DNA from: Clostridium novyi NT
GTDB lineage: Bacteria > Bacillota > Clostridia > Clostridiales > Clostridiaceae
Length of the DNA: 64,000 bases
Direction of reading: 5' to 3'
NCBI RefSeq assembly: GCF_000014125.1
Contig: NC_008593.1
Location: 2,108,001 to 2,172,000 of the forward strand
A program made the position numbers and the translations under genes. Numbering within the stretch: position 1 is the first letter of the stretch; each line of letters begins with the position of its first letter. Below, piece after piece: positions 38,548-48,241 of this stretch. Under the pieces are notes generated by a model. It ran no database searches, was not told the origin of the DNA, and saw nothing but the letters and a program-made list of their open reading frames with translations.

Positions 38548-40032
38548 TTATCTTTCTAATTCTATATCTTTATATTCATCTAATTTATCATTATCTATTA
38601 CTTGTTGTTTTTTAGATTCTTTTACAAATTTATTTAAAGCCATTTTTGTCTTCATTTGAGGAGCTGTTGATGCAGCACCTCCAATACATCCGCCTTCACA
38701 CATCATACCTTCAAAGAAGTTTCCTGGTAACTTATTATTTTTAGCTAACATCATAAACTTTCTAAGATTTTGATGTCCACTAATTTTTACTGGTTTAAAT
38801 TCAACTTCAATATTTTTGCTACTAATATAGTTTTCTACTGCAGCACTAAGTCCGCCACCTTGAGCAAATCCTCTTCCTAAAGCTGAAGCATCCTCAACCT
38901 CTAAATCTTCACATTCTTCAACTTCTACATTATAAGCCCCGAAAATAGCTGCTATTTCTTCAAAAGTTAATACATAATCTACAGCATCTTTTAAGCCTTC
39001 TCTTCCGATTTCTGATTTTTTAGCTGTACATGGTCCTACAAATACTACTATTGCATCTTCTTCTTTCTTCTTTATCCATCTTCCAGTTGCAATCATAGGT
39101 GATACAGTTCCTGAAATCTTTTCTACCTGGTCTGGGAATTTCTTTTCAATATATGATACAAATGCAGGACAACAAGAGTTTGTCATGAAATTGTCCCCTT
39201 TTTCCATTCTTTCAACAAATTCCTCAGCTTCGTGACATGTAACTGCATCTGCACCGCAAGCAGCTTCTATCATGTCTACAAATCCAGCTTTCTTTAATCC
39301 ATCTTTAACTTGTCCAACTGTTACTTTAGGTCCAAATTGTCCTGTTATTGCTGGAGCTACTAATGCATATACCTTCTTATTGTTTTTAATCGCTTCTACA
39401 ACAGGTACTATATAACTTTTATCTGATATTGCTCCAAATGGACATGCTTTCATACAAGCACCACAACTTATACATTCTTCATCATTTATTTCCGCTCTTC
39501 TATCTTGTGGTGATATACATATAGCTTCAGTAGGACATACTTTTTTACAAGGTCTCATAACCTCAGATATAGCATTATATGGACATACTTGTTTACACAT
39601 TCCACATTCTCTACATACATCCTGATTTATATATGCTCTTCCATTGATTTTTGTAATAGCTTTGACTGGACATACTTCCATACATTTATGTTGTACACAA
39701 CCTCTACATGCTTCTGTTATTGTGTATTTATTTATAGGACATCTATCACATGCAGCTTCTATAACATACATTATTTTTCCGTCATTATCATCTTGTTTTA
39801 TATACTTTGGACTATCTCCATTTGGTATATATCCCGCTACAAGTTTTGCTCTCTCTTTTACTATTGCTCTTTCATGATAAACACAACATCTATACTGAGG
39901 TTTATCTCCCTTTATTAAGTTATAAGATATGTTTTCAACATTTTCCTTATCTAATCTATCCTCTTTAGCAAGTATGGCAACTTCTTTTAGGACTTCATAT
40001 TTTACTCTATTTAGTTCTGTTTCAAACTTCAC
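38548..40032 (-). CDS. [FeFe]-hydrogenase-like protein with non-standard H-cluster motifs
   Basis: 494 aa. Two to three ferredoxin-like 4Fe-4S binding regions (CDRCPINKYTITEACRGC, CRECGMCKQVCP, CISCGACMKACP) precede an H-cluster domain (about 220-460). Its motifs are NSCCPAF (L1), GPCTAKKSE (L2) and EGMMCEGGCIGGA (L3). The four Cys ligands are all present, but the flanks differ from the group A forms TSCCPGW, MPCTAKKFE and MACPGGCxxGGGQP; this fits the group B type better. GTG start behind GGGAGG. A Rex-like operator overlaps its promoter. It should use ferredoxin; whether it makes, takes up or senses hydrogen is not decided by sequence. Confidence 0.82.
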   Translation of the reverse strand: MKFETELNRVKYEVLKEVAILAKEDRLDKENVENISYNLIKGDKPQYRCCVYHERAIVKERAKLVAGYIPNGDSPKYIKQDDNDGKIMYVIEAACDRCPINKYTITEACRGCVQHKCMEVCPVKAITKINGRAYINQDVCRECGMCKQVCPYNAISEVMRPCKKVCPTEAICISPQDRRAEINDEECISCGACMKACPFGAISDKSYIVPVVEAIKNNKKVYALVAPAITGQFGPKVTVGQVKDGLKKAGFVDMIEAACGADAVTCHEAEEFVERMEKGDNFMTNSCCPAFVSYIEKKFPDQVEKISGTVSPMIATGRWIKKKEEDAIVVFVGPCTAKKSEIGREGLKDAVDYVLTFEEIAAIFGAYNVEVEECEDLEVEDASALGRGFAQGGGLSAAVENYISSKNIEVEFKPVKISGHQNLRKFMMLAKNNKLPGNFFEGMMCEGGCIGGAASTAPQMKTKMALNKFVKESKKQQVIDNDKLDEYKDIELER

Positions 40033-40097
40033 CTTATTTCCTCCCTAATTTTTTAAAATGTATTTTCTATTACCATTATTACGTTTTAGACAACCCT

Positions 40098-40129
40098 ATT
40101 ATAACAGATTATTGTTAAATATGTAACAT
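40098..40129 (-). promoter_or_regulatory. Hydrogenase-like gene promoter with Rex-like operator
   Basis: TTACAT (40121-40126), 17-bp spacer, TATAAT (40098-40103). The palindrome TTGTTAAATATGTAACAT (40112-40129) fits the Rex box TTGTTAAnnnnTTAACAA with two changes and covers the -35, a good position for a repressor. Confidence 0.7.
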
Positions 40130-40210
40130 GTTTTTCGCTAAATTAGTAAAATATTTGAAACAGAATTTTGAAATTTTATTATTTTGTGAATTATTTGAAA
40201 TAACTGACTT

Positions 40211-41089
40211 TTAAAGCTTTATGTTGTTTTCTCTAGCATAATAGAACAAATATTGTTGTGCAAATCCACAAAATGGATCAAACTTATCCCTACCAAAATC
40301 TCGTATTTTTTTTAACGATACATCAGGAGCTAAATAAAAATGCTGCATAGCTCTTTTTACCCATACATCCACTGGAAAAGCTGTATATTTTTCCATAGAA
40401 AACAGCATTATACAGTCCGCTACCTTAGGTCCTACTCCGCTGATTTTTTGTAATTCTTTATGACATTCGTCATCATTTAAAGACTTTATATAGTCTAAAT
40501 CTATAGTTTCTTCTATGATATCTTGTATTGTTTTATATATATACTTCGCTCTAAACCCAACTCCACACTCAGATAATTGTTCTATTGTGGAATCTTTCAA
40601 TTGTTGTACATTTGGAAAAGAATAATAGGTTTTTCCTTTATACTCTAATTCATTTCCCCACTTTTTTGATATATTTAAAATAGCTCTTTTTATCATAGGA
40701 ATTCTGTTGTTTGCTGATATAATAAATGATATTACAAGTTCAAAAGGATCTTGTTTTAAAAGTCTAATTCCATGACCAAATTCTACTGATTTTTTTAAAA
40801 GTGGATCCTTTTTTAAAATATCTTTTATAGTTGAATAGTCCCTATATAAGTCAAAATACTCACACCAAATTTCTTTAAATTCTTTCTCATTTGTATTATA
40901 AATTATTACATCATTTTCTTTTTTTTCAACTTCAATTACTTTATTAAATGCAACTCCTATATAATTACCATTCTCCTGTCTATTCCATCTGAAACACTGT
41001 CCACAATCAAATATATGTGGAAGTTCAAAATTTATTACGTCTTTTATTACTATTCCATTATCTATTGATTCAACATAATTAAAATCCAT
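40211..41089 (-). CDS. OGG1-type 8-oxoguanine DNA glycosylase/lyase
   Basis: 292 aa. Removes 8-oxoguanine (or alkylated purine) from DNA and nicks the strand. N-terminal OGG domain with FDCGQCFRWNRQENGNY, helix-hairpin-helix LQKISGVGPKVADCIMLFS with catalytic Lys222, and catalytic Asp241 in FPVDVWVKRAM. GAGG before ATG 41089; the frame opens 16 codons earlier but without a ribosome site. Monocistronic. Presence of the Lys makes it a bifunctional glycosylase/lyase. Confidence 0.88.
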   Translation of the reverse strand: MDFNYVESIDNGIVIKDVINFELPHIFDCGQCFRWNRQENGNYIGVAFNKVIEVEKKENDVIIYNTNEKEFKEIWCEYFDLYRDYSTIKDILKKDPLLKKSVEFGHGIRLLKQDPFELVISFIISANNRIPMIKRAILNISKKWGNELEYKGKTYYSFPNVQQLKDSTIEQLSECGVGFRAKYIYKTIQDIIEETIDLDYIKSLNDDECHKELQKISGVGPKVADCIMLFSMEKYTAFPVDVWVKRAMQHFYLAPDVSLKKIRDFGRDKFDPFCGFAQQYLFYYARENNIKL

Positions 41090-41192
41090 GTAATTTCCTC
41101 TTTTCTTATAGTTTTTATTAATATTATTATACGCCAAATTTGTTATATAAATCTTTTTAATTATTATTATAGTCTAAAATATCATAAATAAA

Positions 41193-41239
41193 AAACCTTA
41201 AAAGATCATAAAATTATTTATATGTCTTTTAAGGTTTTA
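41193..41239. terminator. Terminator after the nfnB-type gene
   Basis: AAAACCTTAAAAGA and TCTTTTAAGGTTTT enclose 19 nt with A and T tracts on both sides; on the minus strand it lies about 90 bp after the stop at 41332. Confidence 0.7.
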
Positions 41240-41331
41240 TTTTTATGTTTTTTCAAAGAATATTAATCTTTTTAAATTTATACTAATAAAACTATATATC
41301 ACTTATATAATTATATATAGTAGTTTAAATA

Positions 41332-42720
41332 TTAAGCTCTTCCTACTAAATATTCATCTATAGCTTTAGCAGCTTTCTTTCCTGCTTCCATAGCAAGTAT
41401 TACAGTTGCAGCACCTGTTACTGCATCTCCTCCTGCATATACCGCTTCTTTAGATGTTTTACCTGTTGCATCTTCGGCAACAATACATCCCCATTTATTT
41501 GTTTCAAGTCCTTCTGTTGTTGAAGAAATTAATGGGTTTGGTGAAGTTCCAAGTGACATAATTACAGTGTCTACATCCATTATAAATTCTGAGCCTTCTA
41601 TAACTTGTGGTCTTCTTCTACCAGATGCATCAGGTTCTCCAAGTTCCATTCTCACACATTTCATTCCTTTAACCCATCCATTTTCATCTTCTAAAATTTC
41701 AACTGGATTAGTTAAAAGATCAAATATTATTCCTTCTTCTTTAGCATGATGAACTTCTTCAACTCTTGCTGGAAGTTCTTCTTCTGATCTTCTGTATACT
41801 ATGTGAGTTTCAGCTCCAAGTCTTAATGCTGTTCTAGCTGCATCCATAGCAACATTTCCTCCACCTACAACTGCAACTTTATTTCCAACTTTAACTGGAG
41901 TTGCGTAATCTTCTTTGTAAGCTTTCATTAAGTTTACTCTTGTTAAAAATTCATTTGCTGAAAATACTCCGTTAGCATTTTCCCCATCAATTCCCATGAA
42001 TTTAGGAAGTCCTGCACCTGAACCTATAAATACAGCTTTAAATCCTTCTTCTTCCATTAACTCATCTATGTTTGCAGTTCTACCTACTATAACATTAGTT
42101 TCTAGTTTAACACCTAGCTTTTTAATGTTTTCAATTTCATTTTTAACTACAGTATCTTTTGGAAGTCTAAATTCAGGAATACCATACACTAAAACTCCAC
42201 CTGGTTCATGAAGCGCTTCGAATATTGTAACGTCATATCCCTTTTTAGCTAAATCTCCTGCACAAGTAAGTCCTGATGGACCACTTCCTATAACTGCAAC
42301 TTTCATGTTTTTCTTTTCTTCTGTTTGTGATAAATTTATATTATTTTCTCTTGACCAATCTGCTACAAATCTTTCAAGTTTACCTATTGATACAGGCTCT
42401 CCTTTTATTCCAAGAACACATTTACCTTCACATTGAGTTTCTTGAGGACATACTCTTCCACATACAGCTGGAAGTGAGCTATATTTTGCTATAACTTTTG
42501 CAGCCATTTCAAATTCTCTATTTTTAACATGTTCAATGAATTCTGGTATATTTATTGAAACTGGACATCCCTTAACACATTGTGGATTTTTACAGTTTAA
42601 ACATCTACTAGCCTCTTTAACTGCTTCTTCTTCAGAATATCCTAAACAAACTTCTTTAAAATTTTCTCTTCTAACTTCTGGACGTTGTTCTCTTACTGGA
42701 ACTCTTTTCATTCTATCCAT
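41332..42720 (-). CDS. nfnB: NfnB-type NADPH subunit (glutamate synthase small-chain-like)
   Basis: 462 aa. FAD and two 4Fe-4S clusters; large subunit of the electron-bifurcating transhydrogenase that couples NADH and reduced ferredoxin to NADP+. Cys motifs CLNCKNPQCVKGCP and CGRVCPQETQCEGKCV, FAD-site IGSGPSGLTCAGDLAKKGYD, NADPH-site GGGNVAMDAARTALRLGAE. Often annotated gltA/gltD-like, but there is no glutamate synthase large subunit here. Its ATG shares one base with the stop of the upstream FNR-like gene (TAATG), so the two are translated together, which is the Nfn pairing. The name is inferred from that pairing. Confidence 0.85.
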   Translation of the reverse strand: MDRMKRVPVREQRPEVRRENFKEVCLGYSEEEAVKEASRCLNCKNPQCVKGCPVSINIPEFIEHVKNREFEMAAKVIAKYSSLPAVCGRVCPQETQCEGKCVLGIKGEPVSIGKLERFVADWSRENNINLSQTEEKKNMKVAVIGSGPSGLTCAGDLAKKGYDVTIFEALHEPGGVLVYGIPEFRLPKDTVVKNEIENIKKLGVKLETNVIVGRTANIDELMEEEGFKAVFIGSGAGLPKFMGIDGENANGVFSANEFLTRVNLMKAYKEDYATPVKVGNKVAVVGGGNVAMDAARTALRLGAETHIVYRRSEEELPARVEEVHHAKEEGIIFDLLTNPVEILEDENGWVKGMKCVRMELGEPDASGRRRPQVIEGSEFIMDVDTVIMSLGTSPNPLISSTTEGLETNKWGCIVAEDATGKTSKEAVYAGGDAVTGAATVILAMEAGKKAAKAIDEYLVGRA

Positions 42721-43628
42721 TATTTGTCACCTCCGCAACATCCACATCCGCCACCATTTTCGTGGTGATGATGTTCTAAGTGTTTTTCCTCTTCTCTAAG
42801 TTTGTCTCTTCCTTCTTCAGTCTTATACATAGCTTGTCTTCTAAGAGCTTCATCAAAATTGATTAAATGTCCATCAAATTCAGGACCATCAACACACGCA
42901 AACTTAGTTTCATTTCCTACAGATACTCTACATGCTCCACACATTCCAGTACCATCAACCATTAATGGATTCATACTTACTATTGTTTTTATGCCATAAG
43001 GTTTAGTAGCAAGACATGCAAATTTCATCATTATTATTGGTCCTATTGCTACTACAAAATCATATTTTTTACCTTGATTGTCCATTAAATCTTTAAATTG
43101 TTCTGTAACAAGTCCTTTAAATCCATATGAACCATCATCTGTTGTTACATATAGATTATCAGCAACTTCCTTCATCATATCTTCTAAGATTAATAAATCC
43201 TTATTTCTAGCCCCCATAATAACATCTGCTTTCATTCCATGATCATGGAACCATTTTACCTGTGGATATATAGGTGCTGCACCTACTCCTCCAGATATAA
43301 ATAATACTTTTTTATTTTTTAATTCATTAATATCTTCACTTAAAAATTCAGATGGTCTTCCAAGAGGTCCTACAAAATCCATAAAGTATTGTCCTTCTTC
43401 ATACATTGCCATTTCTTCAGTAGAACGACCAACAGCTTGGAATACTATAGTTACTGTTCCCTTTTCTTTATCATAATCACAGATTGTAAGGGGTATTCTC
43501 TCACCTTTTTCATCTATTTTTACTATTACGAATTGTCCAGGCTTAGCTGATTTTGCTACCCTTGGAGCTTCTATATCCATAAGATATATATTAGGAACTA
43601 ATTGTTCTTTTTTTACAATTTTAAACAT
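42720..43628 (-). CDS. nfnA: NfnA-type FAD/[2Fe-2S] subunit with His/Cys-rich tail
   Basis: 302 aa. Ferredoxin-NADP reductase-like subunit: FAD domain (1-100, RIPLTICDYD and GRSTEEM), NAD domain (FISGGVGAAPIYPQ, MGARNKDLLILE) and a PyrK-like 2Fe-2S segment GMCGACRVSVGNETKFACVDGPEFDGH. Partner of NfnB. The extra C-terminus is odd: EEKHLEHHHHENGGGCGCCG, with four His and three Cys in the last 20 residues, a possible metal-binding tail. GGGAGG precedes the ATG. Upstream 43629-43769 shows no Rex-like box. Confidence 0.85.
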   Translation of the reverse strand: MFKIVKKEQLVPNIYLMDIEAPRVAKSAKPGQFVIVKIDEKGERIPLTICDYDKEKGTVTIVFQAVGRSTEEMAMYEEGQYFMDFVGPLGRPSEFLSEDINELKNKKVLFISGGVGAAPIYPQVKWFHDHGMKADVIMGARNKDLLILEDMMKEVADNLYVTTDDGSYGFKGLVTEQFKDLMDNQGKKYDFVVAIGPIIMMKFACLATKPYGIKTIVSMNPLMVDGTGMCGACRVSVGNETKFACVDGPEFDGHLINFDEALRRQAMYKTEEGRDKLREEEKHLEHHHHENGGGCGCCGGDK

Positions 43629-43769
43629 ATTCGCTATCCTCCCATATCTACATTATAATTTTGAATTTTTCTTACCCGTTTTAATAATATGCATGTCCTT
43701 AAAAATATAATGCTATTAATTGTTTATCAGTTTATGTACCTTGATATGTTTATTAAATTATAACTAATA

Positions 43770-43794
43770 AAAAACTCTCCGTAAAGAGAGTTTT
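43770..43794 (-). terminator. Terminator after the alcohol dehydrogenase
   Basis: AAAACTCTC and GAGAGTTTT around a 6-nt loop; A tract on the plus strand gives a T tract on the minus strand. Confidence 0.75.
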
Positions 43795-43822
43795 CTTTAG
43801 TTTTGATATAATTCAATGTAGC

Positions 43823-44989
43823 TTAAAAATCAACTTTTTCTCCATAGAATGCACATTTGTATAATTTAGCCATAGTCTTATCATCAATTTCTCTTGGGTT
43901 AGCACCTGTACATGCATCTAATACTGCATTATGAGCCATAAAATCAACATGTTTTAGGAAATCTTCTTTACTTACTCCCCATTCCTTAATAGTTGATGGA
44001 ATATTTAATTTAACATTTAACTCATTAATTAATCCAATTAATGAATCAACTAATTCTTTATCTGTATTTCCTTGTAATCCTAATGTTCTTGCTATTGTAG
44101 CATATCTATTTTCACATGCTTTTCTGTTATATTCAATTACATATGGAAGGAAGATTGCATTTGCACATCCATGTGGAATATGGAATACTGCACCTATTTT
44201 ATGAGCCATACTATGAGTAATTCCTAGTAATGCATTTGAGAAAGCCATTCCAGCTAAACATTGAGCTATGTGCATTTCATCTCTTGCTTTTTTATCGCCT
44301 TCAAAAGACTTAACTAGGTTGTCTCTAACCATAACAATAGCTTGCATTGCAAGTGGATCTGAAATTGCTGATCTTGCTCCTGCAACATATGCTTCTATTG
44401 CATGAGTTAAAGCATCCATTCCAGTATGCGCTACTAATTTTGGTGGCATAGTTTGTGCAATATCAGAATCAACAATAGCTATGTCCGGTGTTAAATTAAA
44501 ATCAGCCAAAGGATATTTGATTTTTGCTTTATAATCAGTTATTACAGAAAATGCTGTAACTTCACTTGCTGTACCACTTGTTGATGGAATTGCTATGAAT
44601 TTAGCCTTTTGTCTTAGATCTGGAAGTCCAAAAGGTACTACTGCTTTTTCAAATGTGAATTCAGGGTATTCATAGAATATCCACATTGCTTTAGCAGCAT
44701 CTATTGGAGAACCTCCACCTACACCTATTATTAAATCTGGGTTAAATTCTCTCATAACCTTTGCACCATTCATTACAGTTTCAACTGATGGATCTGGTTC
44801 AACACCTTCTATTAATTTTGTTTCTATATTAGCTTCTTTTAAATATCCTTCAATTTTATCTAAAAATCCAGATCTTTTAATAGATCCTCCACCTATAACT
44901 ATTACAGCTCTCTTTCCTTTAATTGTTTTAAGTACATCTAAGCATCCTGCCCCAAAATAAATATCTCTTGGTAATGTGAATCTTGCCAT
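43823..44989 (-). CDS. Iron-dependent alcohol dehydrogenase
   Basis: 388 aa, group III Fe-ADH length. NAD(P)H-dependent reduction of aldehydes to alcohols (ethanol or butanol are likely). NAD motif GVGGGSPIDAAKAM, TSGTASEVTAFSVIT, metal ligands in AHTGMDALTHAIEAYVA and HSMAHKIGAVFHIPHGCANA (two His). The sequence resembles the ADH half of AdhE. AGGAGG precedes the ATG. Monocistronic. Control is striking: a sigma-54 promoter, TGTTC enhancer-like repeats and a Rex-like operator, with an AcoR-type activator gene immediately upstream. Confidence 0.9.
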   Translation of the reverse strand: MARFTLPRDIYFGAGCLDVLKTIKGKRAVIVIGGGSIKRSGFLDKIEGYLKEANIETKLIEGVEPDPSVETVMNGAKVMREFNPDLIIGVGGGSPIDAAKAMWIFYEYPEFTFEKAVVPFGLPDLRQKAKFIAIPSTSGTASEVTAFSVITDYKAKIKYPLADFNLTPDIAIVDSDIAQTMPPKLVAHTGMDALTHAIEAYVAGARSAISDPLAMQAIVMVRDNLVKSFEGDKKARDEMHIAQCLAGMAFSNALLGITHSMAHKIGAVFHIPHGCANAIFLPYVIEYNRKACENRYATIARTLGLQGNTDKELVDSLIGLINELNVKLNIPSTIKEWGVSKEDFLKHVDFMAHNAVLDACTGANPREIDDKTMAKLYKCAFYGEKVDF

Positions 44990-45032
44990 AGTATGACCTC
45001 CTATTATTCATGATTTGTAATTTGCCTTTAAG

Positions 45033-45050
45033 TTGTTATTTTATTAACAA
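45033..45050 (-). promoter_or_regulatory. Rex-like operator at the alcohol dehydrogenase start site
   Basis: TTGTTATTTTATTAACAA: TTGTTA, 6 bp, TAACAA, one change from the Rex consensus. It lies just downstream of the sigma-54 -12 element, over the expected transcription start, so Rex should block expression when NAD+ is high. Confidence 0.75.
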
Positions 45051-45060
45051 TAATATATTA

Positions 45061-45077
45061 AGCAACTTTCGTGCCAA
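45061..45077 (-). promoter_or_regulatory. Sigma-54 (-24/-12) promoter
   Basis: TTGGCACGAAAGTTGCT on the minus strand matches the consensus TGGCACGnnnnTTGCW exactly, including the GG and GC elements. It points to the alcohol dehydrogenase, 72 bp before its ATG. Confidence 0.93.
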
Positions 45078-45146
45078 CTTTTTGTACATGCTATACTGTA
45101 GTAATAAAGCCATCTTCAGCGAATAAATTTAAATCATAAATTTTTA

Positions 45147-45204
45147 TGTTCTTTTTTTGAACACTTTTTTACCCTATATATGTTCAATTTCAATACACTG
45201 TTCA
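45147..45204 (-). promoter_or_regulatory. Probable enhancer sites for the sigma-54 activator
   Basis: TGTTC-N7-GAACA (45147-45163) is a perfect palindrome, and TGTTCAATTT occurs twice as a direct repeat (45181 and 45199). They lie 70-130 bp upstream of the -24 element, the usual place for enhancer binding. Which protein binds is inferred from gene order. Confidence 0.6.
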
Positions 45205-45231
45205 ATTTTAGTACATATCTGGATTTATACT

Positions 45232-47127
45232 TCATACTAAAATATTATATTTTTTTATCTTTGAGTATAAAGTATTGCGTCCAATCCCTAGAGTCTTAGC
45301 AGTTTGTGACATATTTCCATTACATTTTTTTAAACATTTTTTTATGAGTCTAATTTCCATTTCTTCAATGGAACATACATCATTATTTAAGTCATAACTA
45401 TTTTCTTCTAATGCATTTCTATTTTCTTTTACTTTTAATTTAAATGTGGTCTTTCCATTTAAATTAACCAAATTTTCTATATAGTTTTCTAGTTCTCTTA
45501 TGTTTCCTGGCCAATTATACCTAATCATATCATTCATTATTTGTTTATCTATTTTAGGCACTTCTTTATTTAACTTACTGGCCTTTAATTTTAAATAATG
45601 TTTAATTAATATTTCAAGATCTCCTTTTCTTTCTCTTAGAGATGGGAGTTTTATTGGTATTACTCTTAGTCTGTAATATAAATCCTCTCTAAATGTGCCC
45701 TTGTACACTTCATCTTCCAAGTTTTTATTAGTAGCGGCTATTATTCTAACATCAACTGGTACTATTTCATTTCCACCTACTCTTGTAACATATCCCTCTT
45801 GAAGCACCCTTAATAACTTCACTTGCATATCTAGTGGCATTTCTCCTATTTCATCTAAAAATAGTGTTCCACCACTTGCGAGTTCAAATTTTCCAGGATG
45901 TCCTCCACTTTTAGCACCTGTAAAAGCACCTTCTTCATATCCAAAAAGTTCACTTTCTATTAAACTTTTGGGTATAGCTCCACAATTTATAGCTATAAAA
46001 CTTTTATTTTTCCTTGAGCCATAATTATGAATAGCTTGTGCTAACAGTTCTTTTCCTGTACCACTTTCACCATGTATTAAAACAGTTGATGGACTATTTG
46101 CTATTGTCTTTGAAAATTCTATAACACTATTTATTTCTTCACTTTTTCCAATAATATCGTTGAATGTATATCTAGCTCTCATTCCACTGTACTTGTTTAT
46201 AAGATTATATACATTTTGTATCTCCTTAAATAAAACAATCATTCCCACAACTTCATTTTGAATTTTTATCGGTGTGGCATTTATATTATATCTCCCATTT
46301 ACATCTCCATTTAAAACGGTTTCTTTGTCTCTAATACTTTCACCATTATTTAATTTTCCTAAAATTTCTTGCCAATCTGGGAGCATTTCATCTACTCTTT
46401 TATTTATTACATCTTCTTCTTTTACTTTTAAAACCTTACAAGCATATTTGTTAATGCTTTGGAGTATTCCCTCTGAATTAATTGTATATATTCCCGAGGG
46501 CATGGAATCTATTATTGTATTCATATATTCATATGATTCTATAAGTTTTTTATTGATTTCATCTGCTTTTAACTGATTTTCAATAGATCTTACAGCTGCT
46601 ACTGCAAGTCCTAATGTATGTGGATGTACTTTATCACAAGCTCCTGTTAAATTTATACTTCCTATTATGTTGCCATCTATATCATGTATACAGGCAGCAG
46701 AACATGTCCACTTATGATATGCATTTATAAAGTGTTCACTTGATGAAATTTGTATTGGCATATCTTCCTGTATTGTAACCCCCATGGCATTTGTTCCTAT
46801 ACTTTTTTCATCCATATACGCACCCGTTACCATATTCATCTCTTCGGCTATTCTTAAAATATCTGAGTCTCCTATAGTATTTAAAATACACCCTTCTTCA
46901 TCTGTCAGTACTATAAAAAAACCGGAACCTTGTAATATTTCTTGTAATATATTCATCATGGGAACAGCTGCTTTAATGAGTTTTTCATTTTTCCTTATAT
47001 TCATTACACAGTCTCTTCCTCTTAATATCTTTTTAGAAACTACCCTATCTTTTTCTATTCCATAAGTTAATGATCTAATATGAGATTTCTTTATTATTTC
47101 ACTATGTAAATTTTTTTTATAGTTCAT
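45232..47127 (-). CDS. Sigma-54-dependent activator (GAF-PAS-AAA-Fis, AcoR-like)
   Basis: 631 aa. Enhancer-binding protein that opens sigma-54 promoters. Order: GAF-like sensor (about 55-190), PAS domain (about 200-305), AAA+ domain with Walker A GESGTGKE (about 353-360), GAFTGA loop (400-405) that contacts sigma-54, Walker [10 protein letters not shown], and a Fis-type HTH ([20 protein letters not shown]). AGGGGG before ATG 47127; the frame opens seven codons earlier. It lies just upstream of the alcohol dehydrogenase with its sigma-54 promoter, so that gene is its likely target. The sensed signal is unknown. Confidence 0.92.
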   Translation of the reverse strand: MNYKKNLHSEIIKKSHIRSLTYGIEKDRVVSKKILRGRDCVMNIRKNEKLIKAAVPMMNILQEILQGSGFFIVLTDEEGCILNTIGDSDILRIAEEMNMVTGAYMDEKSIGTNAMGVTIQEDMPIQISSSEHFINAYHKWTCSAACIHDIDGNIIGSINLTGACDKVHPHTLGLAVAAVRSIENQLKADEINKKLIESYEYMNTIIDSMPSGIYTINSEGILQSINKYACKVLKVKEEDVINKRVDEMLPDWQEILGKLNNGESIRDKETVLNGDVNGRYNINATPIKIQNEVVGMIVLFKEIQNVYNLINKYSGMRARYTFNDIIGKSEEINSVIEFSKTIANSPSTVLIHGESGTGKELLAQAIHNYGSRKNKSFIAINCGAIPKSLIESELFGYEEGAFTGAKSGGHPGKFELASGGTLFLDEIGEMPLDMQVKLLRVLQEGYVTRVGGNEIVPVDVRIIAATNKNLEDEVYKGTFREDLYYRLRVIPIKLPSLRERKGDLEILIKHYLKLKASKLNKEVPKIDKQIMNDMIRYNWPGNIRELENYIENLVNLNGKTTFKLKVKENRNALEENSYDLNNDVCSIEEMEIRLIKKCLKKCNGNMSQTAKTLGIGRNTLYSKIKKYNILV

Positions 47128-47223
47128 TTGAATCCCCCTAATTATCAAAAGTGTATATTTTATACTATAAATATTACCCTAATAATCATTGTATTTATAT
47201 ATAAATCTTTATATTTGTATAAA

Positions 47224-47264
47224 AAAAGAGCCTAGTTAAGATATTGAATCTCAAGGGCTCTTTT
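47224..47264 (-). terminator. Terminator after hbd
   Basis: AAAAGAGCC and GGCTCTTTT enclose 23 nt, with further A residues on the plus strand giving a T tract on the minus strand. Confidence 0.7.
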
Positions 47265-47288
47265 ATACAAAATTTATTAAATCCTATA

Positions 47289-48137
47289 TTATTTTGCGTA
47301 GTTGTGGAATCCTCTTCCTGTTTTTCTTCCAAGGTATCCAGCTCTAACATATTTTCTAAGTAATGTATGAGCTCTGTATTTTGAATCTCCAGTTTCTTTA
47401 TATAATACATCCATTATAGCAAGACAAACGTCTAATCCTATAAGATCTCCTAATGCTAAAGGTCCCATTGGGTGATTAGCACCAAGTTTCATAGCTGTAT
47501 CTATATCTTCTGGTGATGCAATTCCTTCTGCATATATTCCAACAGCTTCATTGATCATTGGAATTAATATTCTGTTTACAACAAATCCAGGAGCTTCTGC
47601 AACTTCTACTGGTTCTTTTCCTATTGCTACAGAAAGTTCTTTTATAGCTTCAAAAGTTTCTTGAGATGTTGCCATTCCTCTTATAACTTCTATAAGCTTC
47701 ATTACTGGAGCTGGGTTAAAGAAGTGCATTCCAATAACTTTTTCAGGTCTGTTTGTTGCTGATGCAACTTCTGTTATTGAAAGTGAAGATGTGTTTGAAG
47801 CTAAGATTGTTTCAGCTTTACATATCTTATCTAAATCAGCAAAAATTTGTTTCTTGATTTCCATATTTTCTATTGCTGCTTCTACAACTAGGTCACAATC
47901 AGCTGCCATGTTAAGATCAACTGTTCCAGTTATATTAGAAAGTATTTCTTCCTTTTTAGCTTCTTCCATTTTTCCTTTTGAAACTAATTTTGAAAGACTT
48001 TTGTCTATTACTTTAAGTCCTCTTTCTACAAATTCATCTTTGATGTCTCTTAGAACAACTTCATAGCCTTTTACAGCAAATGCTTGAGCAATTCCTGCTC
48101 CCATTGTTCCAGCACCAAGAACGCATACCTTTTTCAT
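47289..48137 (-). CDS. hbd: 3-Hydroxybutyryl-CoA dehydrogenase
   Basis: 282 aa. Reduces acetoacetyl-CoA to 3-hydroxybutyryl-CoA with NAD(P)H. N-terminal Rossmann motif [14 protein letters not shown], catalytic His in [17 protein letters not shown], and C-terminal [28 protein letters not shown] before the ATG. Last gene of the butyryl-CoA operon, but a 15-bp inverted repeat lies between etfA and hbd, so its message level may differ. Confidence 0.97.
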   Translation of the reverse strand: MKKVCVLGAGTMGAGIAQAFAVKGYEVVLRDIKDEFVERGLKVIDKSLSKLVSKGKMEEAKKEEILSNITGTVDLNMAADCDLVVEAAIENMEIKKQIFADLDKICKAETILASNTSSLSITEVASATNRPEKVIGMHFFNPAPVMKLIEVIRGMATSQETFEAIKELSVAIGKEPVEVAEAPGFVVNRILIPMINEAVGIYAEGIASPEDIDTAMKLGANHPMGPLALGDLIGLDVCLAIMDVLYKETGDSKYRAHTLLRKYVRAGYLGRKTGRGFHNYAK

Positions 48138-48190
48138 AATTTTTGCCTCCTCGATTATCCTATATTTATATTTATGTTTATTTTAATATA

Positions 48191-48227
48191 GTTAATGTTT
48201 ACTCTAAATAACAGAGTAAACATTAAC
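48191..48227. repeat. Inverted repeat between etfA and hbd
   Basis: GTTAATGTTTACTCT and its perfect complement AGAGTAAACATTAAC, loop 7. No clear T run follows, so it may be a processing or stability element, or a leaky terminator. Confidence 0.6.
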
Positions 48228-48241
48228 TTACATTTTACTTA

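Noticed and set aside
41332..42720. Glutamate synthase small chain as the function of the 462-aa gene
   Set aside because: No large-chain gene is present and the gene is translationally coupled to an FNR-like subunit, which points to NfnAB.
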